A stretch of 64,000 nt of DNA. Origin: Halolacustris sp051744345 (GTDB taxonomy: Bacteria; Actinomycetota; Humimicrobiia; Humimicrobiales; Humimicrobiaceae). Under the pieces are notes generated by a model. It was not told where the DNA came from. It did not search any database and saw only the letters and a list, made by a program, of their open reading frames with translations. Of this stretch, positions 35,928-44,373 are shown piece after piece (within the stretch, counting starts at the first letter, position 1; the number at the start of each line of letters is the position of its first letter). A program made the position numbers and the translations under genes. The stretch is from positions 1 to 64,000 of the forward strand of contig JBNJCW010000002.1 in NCBI GenBank assembly GCA_051744345.1. The letters run 5' to 3'.

Positions 35928-35957
35928 TGGCTCCCCCAACAGATGAAATTTCGAACC
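35928..35957 (+). repeat. tRNA-Asn-end-like core repeat, copy 8
   Basis: TGGCTCCCC perfect, then CAACAGATGAAATTTCGAACC and AATTTCTTAATGAA. It forms the left end of the Phd/RelE cassette. Its promoter begins about 50 bp further on. Confidence 0.8.
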
Positions 35958-36004
35958 AATTTCTTAATGAATTATTAAAGTTGAAAATAAATTTTATGCA
36001 GTAA

Positions 36005-36046
36005 TTGACAAAAAGTATATTATTTAGTACTATTTAAAGTACTAAA
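36005..36046 (+). promoter_or_regulatory. Promoter and operator of the Phd/RelE pair
   Basis: TTGACA (36005-36010) and TACTAT (36028-36033) lie 17 bp apart. A perfect dyad TTTAGTAC-N8-GTACTAAA (36023-36046) covers the -10 and ends just before the AAGGAG of the antitoxin gene. This is the usual layout for antitoxin self-repression. Confidence 0.75.
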
Positions 36047-36058
36047 AGGAGTATTATT

Positions 36059-36316
36059 ATGGTAAAAATATTAACAGCAAACGAATTAAAACAAAAAGGT
36101 GCTTCAGCATTAAAAGATGCGACCTCAAGCGACAGTGCAGTTATTATTACTGTAAGAGGAAAGAGTGAATATGTCGTTTTGCCTATTGCAGCATATAATA
36201 GCTTGAGAGAGTGCGAGCTTGAAATTGCCCTTATCGAATCAAGAAAAGATATGGAAAATGGCAAATTTATTGAAGAATCTGTTGAAGAACACATTAGAAG
36301 AATAACCGGTGAATAA
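36059..36316 (+). CDS. Phd/YefM-like antitoxin
   Basis: An 85-residue antitoxin with the Phd/YefM fold: T-A-N-E-L-K-Q-K-G-A-S-A-L and the later V-I-I-T-V-R-G-K-S-E-Y-V-V-L-P, followed by an acidic toxin-binding tail. It should bind the operator at 36023-36046 and neutralise the RelE-like toxin. The toxin gene overlaps its end by eight bases. Confidence 0.9.
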   Translation: MVKILTANELKQKGASALKDATSSDSAVIITVRGKSEYVVLPIAAYNSLRECELEIALIESRKDMENGKFIEESVEEHIRRITGE

Positions 36317-36581
36317 AATAATATATACAGAGACATATATTAAGAGAGCCAAAAAGTTTTTAAAAAATCACCCTGAAATTATTTCTCAATACGAAAAGAC
36401 TTTAAAGTTAATCGAAATAAATGTATTTCACCCATCACTTCGCTTGCATAAATTAAAAGGTAAATTATCAGATTTATATTCAGTTTCAATTAATATCTCA
36501 TATAGGATATGCATTGATTTCATTATTGAAGAAAACACGATAATTCCGATTGATTTAGGAAAACATGATGATGTATATTAA
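36309..36581 (+). CDS. RelE/YafQ-like toxin
   Basis: A 90-residue RelE-superfamily toxin, probably a ribosome-dependent mRNA interferase. Signature parts are Y-I-K-R-A-K-K-F-L-K, L-H-K-L-K-G-K-L-S-D-L-Y-S-V-S-I and R-I-C-I-D-F. It starts with GTG inside the antitoxin gene. The stop is seven bases before the next core repeat at 36589, so the gene ends at the cassette edge. Confidence 0.9.
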   Translation: MNKIIYTETYIKRAKKFLKNHPEIISQYEKTLKLIEINVFHPSLRLHKLKGKLSDLYSVSINISYRICIDFIIEENTIIPIDLGKHDDVY

Positions 36582-36588
36582 AATTTGC

Positions 36589-36617
36589 TGGCTCCCCCTA
36601 GTGGACATATTTCGAAC
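36589..36617 (+). repeat. tRNA-Asn-end-like core repeat, copy 9
   Basis: TGGCTCCCC perfect, then CTAGTGGACATATTTCGAAC and a T-rich run. The preceding AAATTTGC is identical to the bases before the tRNA itself at 38364-38371. It opens the DUF3800 cassette. Confidence 0.8.
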
Positions 36618-36712
36618 TTTTTATTTTGATAATATGTTTAATATTGATAAAATCAATAATATTAAAAATACTATAAACTATTTGATTATGCAATAAATAC
36701 TTATCTTAATAA

Positions 36713-37479
36713 TTGTGGATTTTTGATTTAGAAAATAAAACTTATTTTTTATTTTTAGACGAGTCTGGTCATCATGGCCTAAAAAAATAAATCGAGAATA
36801 CCCAATATTTCTGCTTGCATGTTGTATTTTTAAAGAAACTTATTTTAAAACTATATTTCTAAAAAGAGCAAAAGAATTGAAAATCAAGCACTTTGGGACT
36901 GATAAAATCATTTTGCATTCAAGAGATATTAGGAAATGGCAAAAGGAATTTAAGTGTCTTGGAGATATAAATAAGAGAATAGATTTTTACAAAGATTTAG
37001 ATAATTTAATACAAACATCAGAGTTCACAATTATTGCTTCAGCAATAGAAAAAAATAAGCTTATCCAACAATATGGGCCCAGAGCAGATAACCCATACAA
37101 TATATCACTTTCTTTTATCTTAGAAAGAAGCATATTTTATACAGATAATATTAATTGTAATTCTATTGAAATAATAGCAGAATCACGTGGTAAAAGAGAA
37201 GATGACCAACTATACTCTCAATATCAATTAATTCTGCATAATGGGACCCATTATGTAACGAGTAATAGATTTAGAAATAAAATGAAATCTTTTAAATTTG
37301 TGGATAAAATTGATAATAATATTGGTATCCAAATCGCTGACCTTGTTGCCTATCCTATAGCAACAAAAATTATTTATCCTAAAAGAGTTAATTTAGCATT
37401 TGAAGTATTAGAAGATAAAATTTATAGACAATTTCCTGGTGCTGATTATATAGGGTATGGATTAAAAATATTCCCATAA
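36713..37479 (+). pseudogene. DUF3800 protein with a one-base frameshift in an A-run
   Basis: From a TTG at 36713 the frame reads F-L-F-L-D-E-S-G-H-H-G-L-K-K and stops at a TAA inside the run of seven A at 36781. With one more A it continues I-N-R-E-Y-P-I-F-L-L-A-C-C-I-F into the long frame ending at 37479, which has the family's C-terminal Q-I-A-D-L-V-A-Y-P. DUF3800 proteins have an RNase H-like fold; the D-E and the later D are expected catalytic residues. The gene may be dead, slippery or mis-called. The surviving long frame has an ATG at 36877. Confidence 0.8.
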
Positions 37480-37485
37480 ACGAAA

Positions 37486-37505
37486 CAAGTCCCCTCAGGG
37501 ACTTG
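37486..37505 (+). terminator. Hairpin after the DUF3800 gene
   Basis: CAAGTCCC and GGGACTTG pair with a four-base loop seven bases after the stop codon. There is no T-run, so termination may be weak. Confidence 0.55.
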
Positions 37506-37594
37506 CCGATCGTGATCCACAATCCAATAATACTATAACAAAATTAGAATTAGTTTGTCAATAATTCAAAAATCCATTGACATTTAAAAATCCA

Positions 37595-37803
37595 TGGCTC
37601 CCCCTAGTGGACATATTCCGAACTTTTTATTTTAATGAAACCAGTACTTTAGAAGATAAATTAGATAGAATTAACACTATTTTTGTATTCCCATAATCAA
37701 GAGTTTTATTTTGTAAGCCTCTTTATTGAAGGTTTTAAACCCATTTCCCAAAAATTTACAATATAAAGATAATATATTGACATCATAAATTTATTTTATA
37801 TAA
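37595..37803 (+). repeat. 209-bp cassette leader with core copy 10, duplicated at 24374
   Basis: It opens with TGGCTCCCC and CTAGTGGACATATTCCGAAC and continues to the promoter at 37777. A matching 210-bp copy lies 13 kb away at 24374-24583 with about 93% identity by eye. The leader holds no reading frame. Confidence 0.85.
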
Positions 37804-37804
37804 T
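37777..37804 (+). promoter_or_regulatory. Strong consensus promoter giving a near-leaderless transcript
   Basis: TTGACA (37777-37782) and TATAAT (37799-37804) are 16 bp apart. The next gene begins with ATG at 37811, about where transcription should start, and no ribosome-binding site can fit. Translation from a leaderless mRNA is inferred. Confidence 0.7.
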
Positions 37805-37810
37805 TATTTT

Positions 37811-38077
37811 ATGATAATCTATGATAAAAATAAGGCCATAAAATTAAGATATGAGCGCAATATTGAGATTGAAGACATCTTAGATATCATTATTCATAAA
37901 AAATATTTAGATATATTAGAACATCCAAAAAGAGCGGGACAGCAAATTTTCATTCTTGAATATAGAGATTATATACATGTTGTACCTTTTGTTATTGATA
38001 ATGACAACAACATTATAATAAAAACAGTATTCCCCAGCAGGAATTTTCATAAGATATATAAGGAGGAATTAAAATGA
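37811..38077 (+). CDS. Toxin-like protein of a BrnT-like pair
   Basis: An 88-residue protein with R-Y-E-R-N-I-E-I-E-D-I, a central H-P-K-R-A-G-Q-Q-I-F-I-L-E-Y and a C-terminal K-T-V-F-P-S-R-N-F. This is the pattern of small RelE/BrnT-like toxins paired with CopG-type antitoxins; a firm family name is not possible. It overlaps the antitoxin start by four bases. The order, toxin first, is as in BrnTA and HicAB. Confidence 0.75.
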   Translation: MIIYDKNKAIKLRYERNIEIEDILDIIIHKKYLDILEHPKRAGQQIFILEYRDYIHVVPFVIDNDNNIIIKTVFPSRNFHKIYKEELK

Positions 38078-38364
38078 AATATGAATTAGATACAGATGAA
38101 AAGATTATTGAAAGAGAAGCAACAGAATATAAAAAAGTTTCTGAAGAGAAAAAGAAAAATATCGAGTCAGTTTTAGAAAGAAGTTCAAAAAAAAGAGTTG
38201 TGACTCTAAGACTTAATAATAATGATCTTGAGCAATTAAAATCCATTGCAAATATCGAAGGTATCCCCTATCAGACATTAATATCAAGCATACTACATAA
38301 GTATATCAATGACAGATTTGTTGATAAAAAAGAAGTATTTAAGATTTCAGAATTATTGAAATGA
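38074..38364 (+). CDS. CopG/ribbon-helix-helix antitoxin
   Basis: A 96-residue protein with an acidic N-terminal half for toxin binding and a DNA-binding C-terminal half (V-V-T-L-R-L-N-N-N-D-L and G-I-P-Y-Q-T-L-I-S-S-I-L-H-K-Y). AGGAGG precedes the ATG, inside the toxin gene. The stop lies eight bases before the tRNA-Asn 3' end, so this pair is the newest cassette if insertion is at the tRNA. Confidence 0.88.
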   Translation: MKYELDTDEKIIEREATEYKKVSEEKKKNIESVLERSSKKRVVTLRLNNNDLEQLKSIANIEGIPYQTLISSILHKYINDRFVDKKEVFKISELLK

Positions 38365-38371
38365 AATTTGC

Positions 38372-38446
<75 letters not shown>

Positions 38447-38514
38447 AAGCCTTACACGATAAGCTATTATAATATAGAAAATATTTATTGCAAGCTTCCG
38501 GCAGAATTTCCCAA

Positions 38515-39624
38515 TCAGGTTTCCAGGAAATCTTTCAATGCACCGCTTCTGTTTGGATGCCTTAACTTGCTTAAAGTCTTGGATTCTATTTGCCTAATTC
38601 TTTCCCTGGTAACACCAAACTCACGCCCTACCTCTTCCAGAGTTCTGGGATGTCCGTCCTGCAGCCCAAATCTTAACTGTATAACCTTCCTCTCCCTTTC
38701 ATTGAGAGTGTTTAGGACATCCTGAAGCTGCTCCTGCAGCAAGGTAAAGGAGGCCGCATCCGATGGAGCCTCAACCTCGGAATCCTCAATAAAATCCCCC
38801 AGGTGACTGTCTTCTTCCTCTCCTATTGGGGTCTCCAGTGATACAGGTTCCTGCGAAATCTTCATTATTTCCCTTACCTTATCTGGAGAAAAGTCCATCT
38901 GCTTGGCAATCTCTTCAGGAACAGGCTCCCTGCCCAGCTTCTGCAGCAACTGCCTTTGAATCCTGATTAATTTATTTATGGTCTCTACCATATGGACAGG
39001 AATCCTTATGGTCCTTGCCTGATCAGCAATAGCTCTGGTAATTGCCTGCCTGATCCACCAGGTAGCATAGGTTGAAAACTTGTATCCCTTGGTATGGTCA
39101 AACTTCTCTACAGCCCTTATAAGGCCAAGATTTCCTTCCTGTATAAGGTCAAGAAACAGCATGCCCCTTCCAACATATTTCTTGGCAATGCTTACAACCA
39201 GCCTTAAATTTGCCTCAACCAGCTTTCTCTTTGCTGCCATATCACCTTTTTTTATCCTTTTGGCCAGCTGTACTTCTTCAACTGCAGTAAGAAGCCTTAC
39301 TTTACCTATTTCCTTAAGGTACATCCTTACAGGATCATTAGTAGGAGATTTTATAGTAAGGTCTAACTTTTTCTTTAAAGCATCTTCTTGTTTTTTACTC
39401 CTGCTTATAACATCAAGGTCTTCATCTTCTTCGCTGATAATCTCTATACCAAGGTTTTGCAGTACATCATATATATTTTCTATCTGTTCCTTGGTGAGAT
39501 CCACCTCAGATAAAGCTTCTCCTATCTCTTCAGTAGTCAGAAGCCCTTCTTCCTTGCCCTTGCTTATAAGGGCTTTCACTTCATCTAACTTGAATTCAGC
39601 TCCTCTTTTCATTATTTCTATCAC
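38515..39624 (-). CDS. rpoD: Primary sigma factor, sigma-70
   Basis: A 369-residue housekeeping sigma factor. Region 1.1-like sequence is followed by region 1.2 (D-P-V-R-M-Y-L-K-E-I-G), region 2 (Y-A-T-W-W-I-R-Q-A-I-T-R-A-I) that melts the -10, region 3 and region 4.2 (V-T-R-E-R-I-R-Q-I-E). The end L-S-K-L-R-H-P-N-R-S is close to actinobacterial HrdB/SigA. It follows dnaG by 57 bp, as in the classic macromolecular-synthesis operon, here without rpsU. Confidence 0.98.
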   Translation of the reverse strand: MIEIMKRGAEFKLDEVKALISKGKEEGLLTTEEIGEALSEVDLTKEQIENIYDVLQNLGIEIISEEDEDLDVISRSKKQEDALKKKLDLTIKSPTNDPVRMYLKEIGKVRLLTAVEEVQLAKRIKKGDMAAKRKLVEANLRLVVSIAKKYVGRGMLFLDLIQEGNLGLIRAVEKFDHTKGYKFSTYATWWIRQAITRAIADQARTIRIPVHMVETINKLIRIQRQLLQKLGREPVPEEIAKQMDFSPDKVREIMKISQEPVSLETPIGEEEDSHLGDFIEDSEVEAPSDAASFTLLQEQLQDVLNTLNERERKVIQLRFGLQDGHPRTLEEVGREFGVTRERIRQIESKTLSKLRHPNRSGALKDFLET

Positions 39625-39681
39625 CTCAAATATATTTTAAATGGAAATAAGACCAGTATTTTACATATTATATTGAAAATA

Positions 39682-41556
39682 TCAAGTAATTTTCTCTGCC
39701 ATTGCTTGTTCCACCAGCTTTATATGCTTCTGGCACAGCTGATTATACTTTTGCTGGATTTCAGTTCCGGTTTCCCCTTTTTTCTTCCTCTCTTCTATTT
39801 TTAACATCTCTGACCTGATTCTGTCAATTTCCTGTAAGAGATTGACCAATTTTAAATTTTTCAGTACTTCTTTACAATTCACCCTGCCGTTTTTATAAGG
39901 TTTAGAATCAAAATAAATGGTATTGTAAAGTTTCTGTACCGCCTCTTCTTCTAAATAATCTGACGTTATTTCTACGGGAAAGTTTATTTTTTTAGATGCC
40001 TTCCTGTAGTCTGTAATCAATTTGCTTAATATATTAAATAACTTTCTAGTATCCTCGAACCTGAAGTAACTTTCATCCAGTCCCAAAAAACATCCATCTG
40101 TTAATCCTTCGCCGTTTATCATAAGCCTAAGCGCTTCAATTTCCAGCTTCTTGTAAGGTGCTTCATTTTTTTCCGGCAGTTTTCCGCCGGGGGTATGTGT
40201 ATTTTTTTTACTACTGCTTCCCATCTTAACCAGTTCTTCAAACAGCAGGCTTTCTTTTAAATCAAGTTTTCTGGAAACTTTTTTTATGCATTCTTCCTGT
40301 ATTATTTTGGAAGAGAGGGTAAGAATAAATTTCAGCAGCTCATTGCTGGCCCTCAGTTTGCCGTTGATATTGGAAATATCATGCTTCTTCATTATAGTAT
40401 CCAGGGTAAAATCAATTATGTTTTCCGCCTGCCTGACCTGGTCCAGGAAAGCACTGCTCCCCCTTTTAAAAGTATAATCTGCAGGATCATAACCCTTCTC
40501 CAGAATCGCTACCTCTATGCTCATATTGTTTTCATTAAAAAGGTCTAACCTATGGTTGTATTCCTTAAGCCTATCCATTCCCTTAAGTGATGCAGACATT
40601 CCTGCCTGGTCGCTGTCAAAAACAAGAACTATATTCTGGGTAAACCTGCCCAAAAGTTTTATCTGCTCGGAGGTTAAAGCAGTTCCCAGGCTGGCAACAA
40701 CATTTTGGATACCATTCTGGAAAAGAGCCATTACATCGGTATAGCCTTCCACAATCAATGCCCTGTTCTGCTCAACTATAGCATTTTTAGCCCTGTATAT
40801 ATTATATATATTCTTGCTTTTAGAATAGAGTTTTGTTTCGGGTGTGTTTATGTATTTGGCTGACTGCCTGTCAGCCCCCGGGTTTAATATCCTTGCTCCA
40901 AAACCAATGGTTTTGCCCACTACGTCTTCTATGGGAAACATTATCCTTCCCCTGAACCGGTCATATATCTCCTGCCTTCCCTTTTTGCTTTTTATGGCCA
41001 TTCCGGCTTCTATAAGTTCCGTAGGGCTGTAATTCCTTTTCCGGGCAAAACTGCAAAACTGCTCCCAGCTGTTCAGGCTGTAGCCTACCTGAAACCGCTC
41101 AATGGTCTTCTTGTTAAAACCTCTGTTTTCCAGGTACTCTAAGGCTGCACCACCGGCTTTGGAATTAAACAATACATAATGGTAGTATTTTTTGGCAAGC
41201 TCATTTAAATCCAGCAGCTTTTCCTTGAATTTTCTTGATGTAGAGGACTCCCGTGTGCTATATGTAAGCTTATAGCCTGTCTTATTGGCTAAAAACTCTA
41301 CCGCTTCCAAAAACTCCATATTCTCTATTTTCATAAGAAAACTTATAACATCTCCGCCTTCTCCGCAGCCAAAACAGTGGTACAGCTGCTTGATTGAATC
41401 AACAGTAAAAGATGGAGTTTTTTCCTGGTGAAAAGGGCATAGACCTACGAAATTCTTGCCTCTTTTTTTCAGGCTTACATATCCGCCTATTACATCAGCA
41501 ATGTCCGATCTGGTTTTAAGTTCTTCTACTTCACCTTCTTTAAGGCTTTTAGACAT
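39682..41556 (-). CDS. dnaG: DNA primase
   Basis: This enzyme makes RNA primers at the replication fork. The N-terminal zinc finger is C-P-F-H ... C-F-G-C, the TOPRIM catalytic core has V-E-G-Y-T-D-V and V-F-D-S-D-Q-A-G, and the C-terminal part is the helicase-binding domain. The start at 41556 is chosen over 41568 because GGGAGAA lies just ahead of it. Length, about 624, is normal. rpoD follows on the same strand. Confidence 0.98.
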   Translation of the reverse strand: MSKSLKEGEVEELKTRSDIADVIGGYVSLKKRGKNFVGLCPFHQEKTPSFTVDSIKQLYHCFGCGEGGDVISFLMKIENMEFLEAVEFLANKTGYKLTYSTRESSTSRKFKEKLLDLNELAKKYYHYVLFNSKAGGAALEYLENRGFNKKTIERFQVGYSLNSWEQFCSFARKRNYSPTELIEAGMAIKSKKGRQEIYDRFRGRIMFPIEDVVGKTIGFGARILNPGADRQSAKYINTPETKLYSKSKNIYNIYRAKNAIVEQNRALIVEGYTDVMALFQNGIQNVVASLGTALTSEQIKLLGRFTQNIVLVFDSDQAGMSASLKGMDRLKEYNHRLDLFNENNMSIEVAILEKGYDPADYTFKRGSSAFLDQVRQAENIIDFTLDTIMKKHDISNINGKLRASNELLKFILTLSSKIIQEECIKKVSRKLDLKESLLFEELVKMGSSSKKNTHTPGGKLPEKNEAPYKKLEIEALRLMINGEGLTDGCFLGLDESYFRFEDTRKLFNILSKLITDYRKASKKINFPVEITSDYLEEEAVQKLYNTIYFDSKPYKNGRVNCKEVLKNLKLVNLLQEIDRIRSEMLKIEERKKKGETGTEIQQKYNQLCQKHIKLVEQAMAEKIT

Positions 41557-41642
41557 AGCTTCTCCCACAGCAATTTTTTTAAAAGAGGCATAACCTATTT
41601 TACCAGATTATGGTTTAGGTATGAAAAATTATAGGAAGAATT

Positions 41643-41668
41643 CAGGGAGCAGCATATGCTGCTCCCTG
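41643..41668 (-). terminator. Perfect 26-bp palindrome after ppdK
   Basis: CAGGGAGCAGCAT and its exact inverse are adjacent, forming a 13-bp stem six bases after the ppdK stop. The following minus-strand sequence is only mildly T-rich. It probably ends the ppdK transcript. Confidence 0.65.
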
Positions 41669-41674
41669 ATTGTA

Positions 41675-44299
41675 TTATGATTGTTCAGCTATATGGGCCT
41701 GGGCTGCAGCAAGCCTGGCTACCGGAACCCGGTAAGGAGAACAGCTTACATAGTCCATTCCTGCCTTGTAGCAGAACTTAACAGAACTTGGATCCCCTCC
41801 GTGTTCACCGCATATGCCTATCTTTAAATTTTCCCTGGCAGCTCTTCCTTTCTCTATTCCCATCTTTACCAGCGGGCCTACCCCGTTAATATCGAGGGTA
41901 GCAAACGGGTCTTTTCCCAGTATGCCTTTTTCTATATAGGCAGGCAGAAATTTACCCACATCATCCCTGGAAAAGCCAAAGGTTAACTGGGTCAAGTCAT
42001 TGGTGCCAAAGCTAAAGAATTCGGCTTCGGTCGCTATCTCGTCAGCTACCACACAAGCCCTGGGAACCTCTATCATGGTTCCCACTTTATAATCAAATTT
42101 CAGGTTATTCTTCTCCATCAGGTCGTCTGCTATCTCTGTAATCTGGTCTTTTAGGATCTTGATTTCTGCAACTGTCCCTGCAAGCGGAATCATAATTTCC
42201 GGCTCTACCTTGACCCCTTCTCTGGTTAGCTCAAGCGCGGCCTCCAGGATAGCCCTTGCCTGCATCTCAAGAATCTCCGGATAAGTTATTGACAGCCTGC
42301 ATCCCCTGTGGCCCAGCATAGGGTTCAATTCATGAAGTGCCTTTACAGTTGCTTTCAGCTCTGATGCCTCAATTCCGAGCTCACCTGCTATCTCCCGGAT
42401 ATCCTCATCCTCTGAAGGCAGGAACTCGTGCAGCGGGGGATCAAGGAGCCTTATGGTTACCGGTTTACCCTCCATAACCTTGAAAATATCTATAAAATCC
42501 TGCTTCTGATAAGGCAGTATGGTCATTAAAGCCTTTCTTCTTTCCTCTTCGTTTGAAGCAACTATCATCTTCCTTACTGCCTTTATCCTGTCTGCCTCAA
42601 AGAACATATGCTCGGTCCGGCACAATCCTATTCCTTCAGCCCCGAATTTTAAGGCTACTTCCGCATCATGGGGTGTATCAGCATTTGTTCTTACCCCCAT
42701 CTTGCTGAATTCTTCGATCCATTCCATAAACAACTCAAAATTTCCGGAGATTTCCGGATCTACAACCTCAAGCTGGCCTAAAAATACCTCGCCGGTTGAA
42801 CCGTCAAGTGTAATCCAATCCCCTTTGCTTATCTTTTGGCCGTCAGCTGTAAAGTATTTCTCATCAGCATAAACCTTTACATTCTCACAGCCCGCAACAC
42901 AGCTCTTACCCATTCCTCTGGCCACTACCGCTGCATGTGAGGTCATACCCCCCCTGGAAGTAAGGATACCCTGGGCTACCGACATCCCTTCAATATCTTC
43001 AGGTGAAGTCTCTGTCCTTACCAGGATTACCGGCCCGTTTTCTGCTTCCTCTACCGCCTCATCAGCATCAAACACAACTTTTCCCAGAGCAGCTCCTGGA
43101 GAAGCAGGAAGCCCTTTGGCAAGAAGCCGGGCATCCTCTTTGGCATCCTTGTCTATCTGCTTGTGCAGCAGCTGGTCCAGCTGCTGGGGCTCTACCCTCA
43201 TTACTGCCGTCTTTTTGTCTATCAATCCATCTTTTTCCATATCTACTGCAATCTGCAGGGCGGCAGCTGCAGTCCTTTTTCCTGTCCTAGTCTGGAGTAT
43301 ATAAAGTTTTCCTTCCTGTATGGTAAACTCAAGGTCCTCCATCTCCCTGTAATGCTGTTCGAGCTTCTGGAATACTTCCATAAGCTCGTCGTATATCTTG
43401 GGCATCTCTTCCTGCAGTTTGGTTATATCCTGGGGAGTTCTTATGCCTGCCACCACGTCTTCACCCTGAGCATTTACCAGGTACTCTCCATATTCCTTGT
43501 TTTCCCCTGTAGACGGGTTCCTGGTAAAAGCAACTCCGGTTCCTGAATTGTCTCCCATATTCCCAAAAACCATGGTCTGTACGTTTACTGCGGTACCTAT
43601 GCTATGGGGTATATCATGAAGATTTCTGTAGGTTATAGCCCTTTTATTATTCCATGAGCCGAATACTGCATCTATGGACATCTGAAGCTGTTTCCTTGGA
43701 TCCTGGGGAAAATCTTCTCCAGCCTCTTCCCTTATAATCTGCTTGTATCTTTTCACCAGCTCTTTTAAGTCATCTGCATCCAGGTCGGTATCAAATTCAG
43801 CTCCCTTTGCGTCCTTTATTTCCTGCATGGCTTCCTCAAATTTATCATGCTCCACTCCCATTACCACATCTCCGAACATCTGTATAAACCTGCGGTAGGA
43901 GTCCCACCCGAACCGGTGGTTGCCTGTTTTTTTAATCAGGCCGTTTATGGTCCTGTCATTTAAACCCAGGTTAAGCACTGTATCCATCATTCCGGGCATG
44001 GATATGGCTGCTCCGGACCTCACCGATACCAGCAGGGGGTCCTCTTCATCTCCCAGTCTGAGCCCCATTTTTTCTTCCAGCCTTTTCAAAGCGCTGTCTA
44101 TTTGTTCCTGGAGCCCTTCCGGGTATCTTTCGCCCAGTTCATAAAAAAGGTTACAAACCTCTGTGGTAATAGTAAAGCCGGGAGGTACCGGCAGACCTAT
44201 GTTGGTCATCTCCGAAAGGTTTGCACCCTTACCTCCCAAAAGTTTTTTCATTTCCTTCTTGCCTTCACCAAAGAAATATACGTATTTTTTTTCTGCCAT
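41675..44299 (-). CDS. ppdK: Pyruvate, phosphate dikinase
   Basis: An 874-residue enzyme that interconverts pyruvate, ATP and phosphate with phosphoenolpyruvate, AMP and pyrophosphate. The N-terminal ATP-grasp part (G-G-K-G-A-N-L-S-E-M), the swivelling phosphohistidine domain (G-G-M-T-S-H-A-A-V-V) and the PEP/pyruvate barrel (F-G-T-N-D-L-T-Q, G-I-C-G-E-H-G-G) are all intact. The start at 44299 fits AAAGGGATGG upstream. In many anaerobes it works in glycolysis or gluconeogenesis. It lies between dnaG and glyS. Confidence 0.98.
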   Translation of the reverse strand: MAEKKYVYFFGEGKKEMKKLLGGKGANLSEMTNIGLPVPPGFTITTEVCNLFYELGERYPEGLQEQIDSALKRLEEKMGLRLGDEEDPLLVSVRSGAAISMPGMMDTVLNLGLNDRTINGLIKKTGNHRFGWDSYRRFIQMFGDVVMGVEHDKFEEAMQEIKDAKGAEFDTDLDADDLKELVKRYKQIIREEAGEDFPQDPRKQLQMSIDAVFGSWNNKRAITYRNLHDIPHSIGTAVNVQTMVFGNMGDNSGTGVAFTRNPSTGENKEYGEYLVNAQGEDVVAGIRTPQDITKLQEEMPKIYDELMEVFQKLEQHYREMEDLEFTIQEGKLYILQTRTGKRTAAAALQIAVDMEKDGLIDKKTAVMRVEPQQLDQLLHKQIDKDAKEDARLLAKGLPASPGAALGKVVFDADEAVEEAENGPVILVRTETSPEDIEGMSVAQGILTSRGGMTSHAAVVARGMGKSCVAGCENVKVYADEKYFTADGQKISKGDWITLDGSTGEVFLGQLEVVDPEISGNFELFMEWIEEFSKMGVRTNADTPHDAEVALKFGAEGIGLCRTEHMFFEADRIKAVRKMIVASNEEERRKALMTILPYQKQDFIDIFKVMEGKPVTIRLLDPPLHEFLPSEDEDIREIAGELGIEASELKATVKALHELNPMLGHRGCRLSITYPEILEMQARAILEAALELTREGVKVEPEIMIPLAGTVAEIKILKDQITEIADDLMEKNNLKFDYKVGTMIEVPRACVVADEIATEAEFFSFGTNDLTQLTFGFSRDDVGKFLPAYIEKGILGKDPFATLDINGVGPLVKMGIEKGRAARENLKIGICGEHGGDPSSVKFCYKAGMDYVSCSPYRVPVARLAAAQAHIAEQS

Positions 44300-44373
44300 T
44301 TTTGCCATCCCTTTCATCAAATTTTCTAATAATTATAAGGTTTTTTAACAGTTTTTTAAAACCCCGTAAAATC

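Noticed and set aside
31287..37624. Core repeats as tRNA pseudogenes or extra tRNA genes
   Set aside because: Only the last nine bases and a loose T-loop string match; no acceptor 5' strand, D arm or anticodon arm is present at any copy except 38372-38446.
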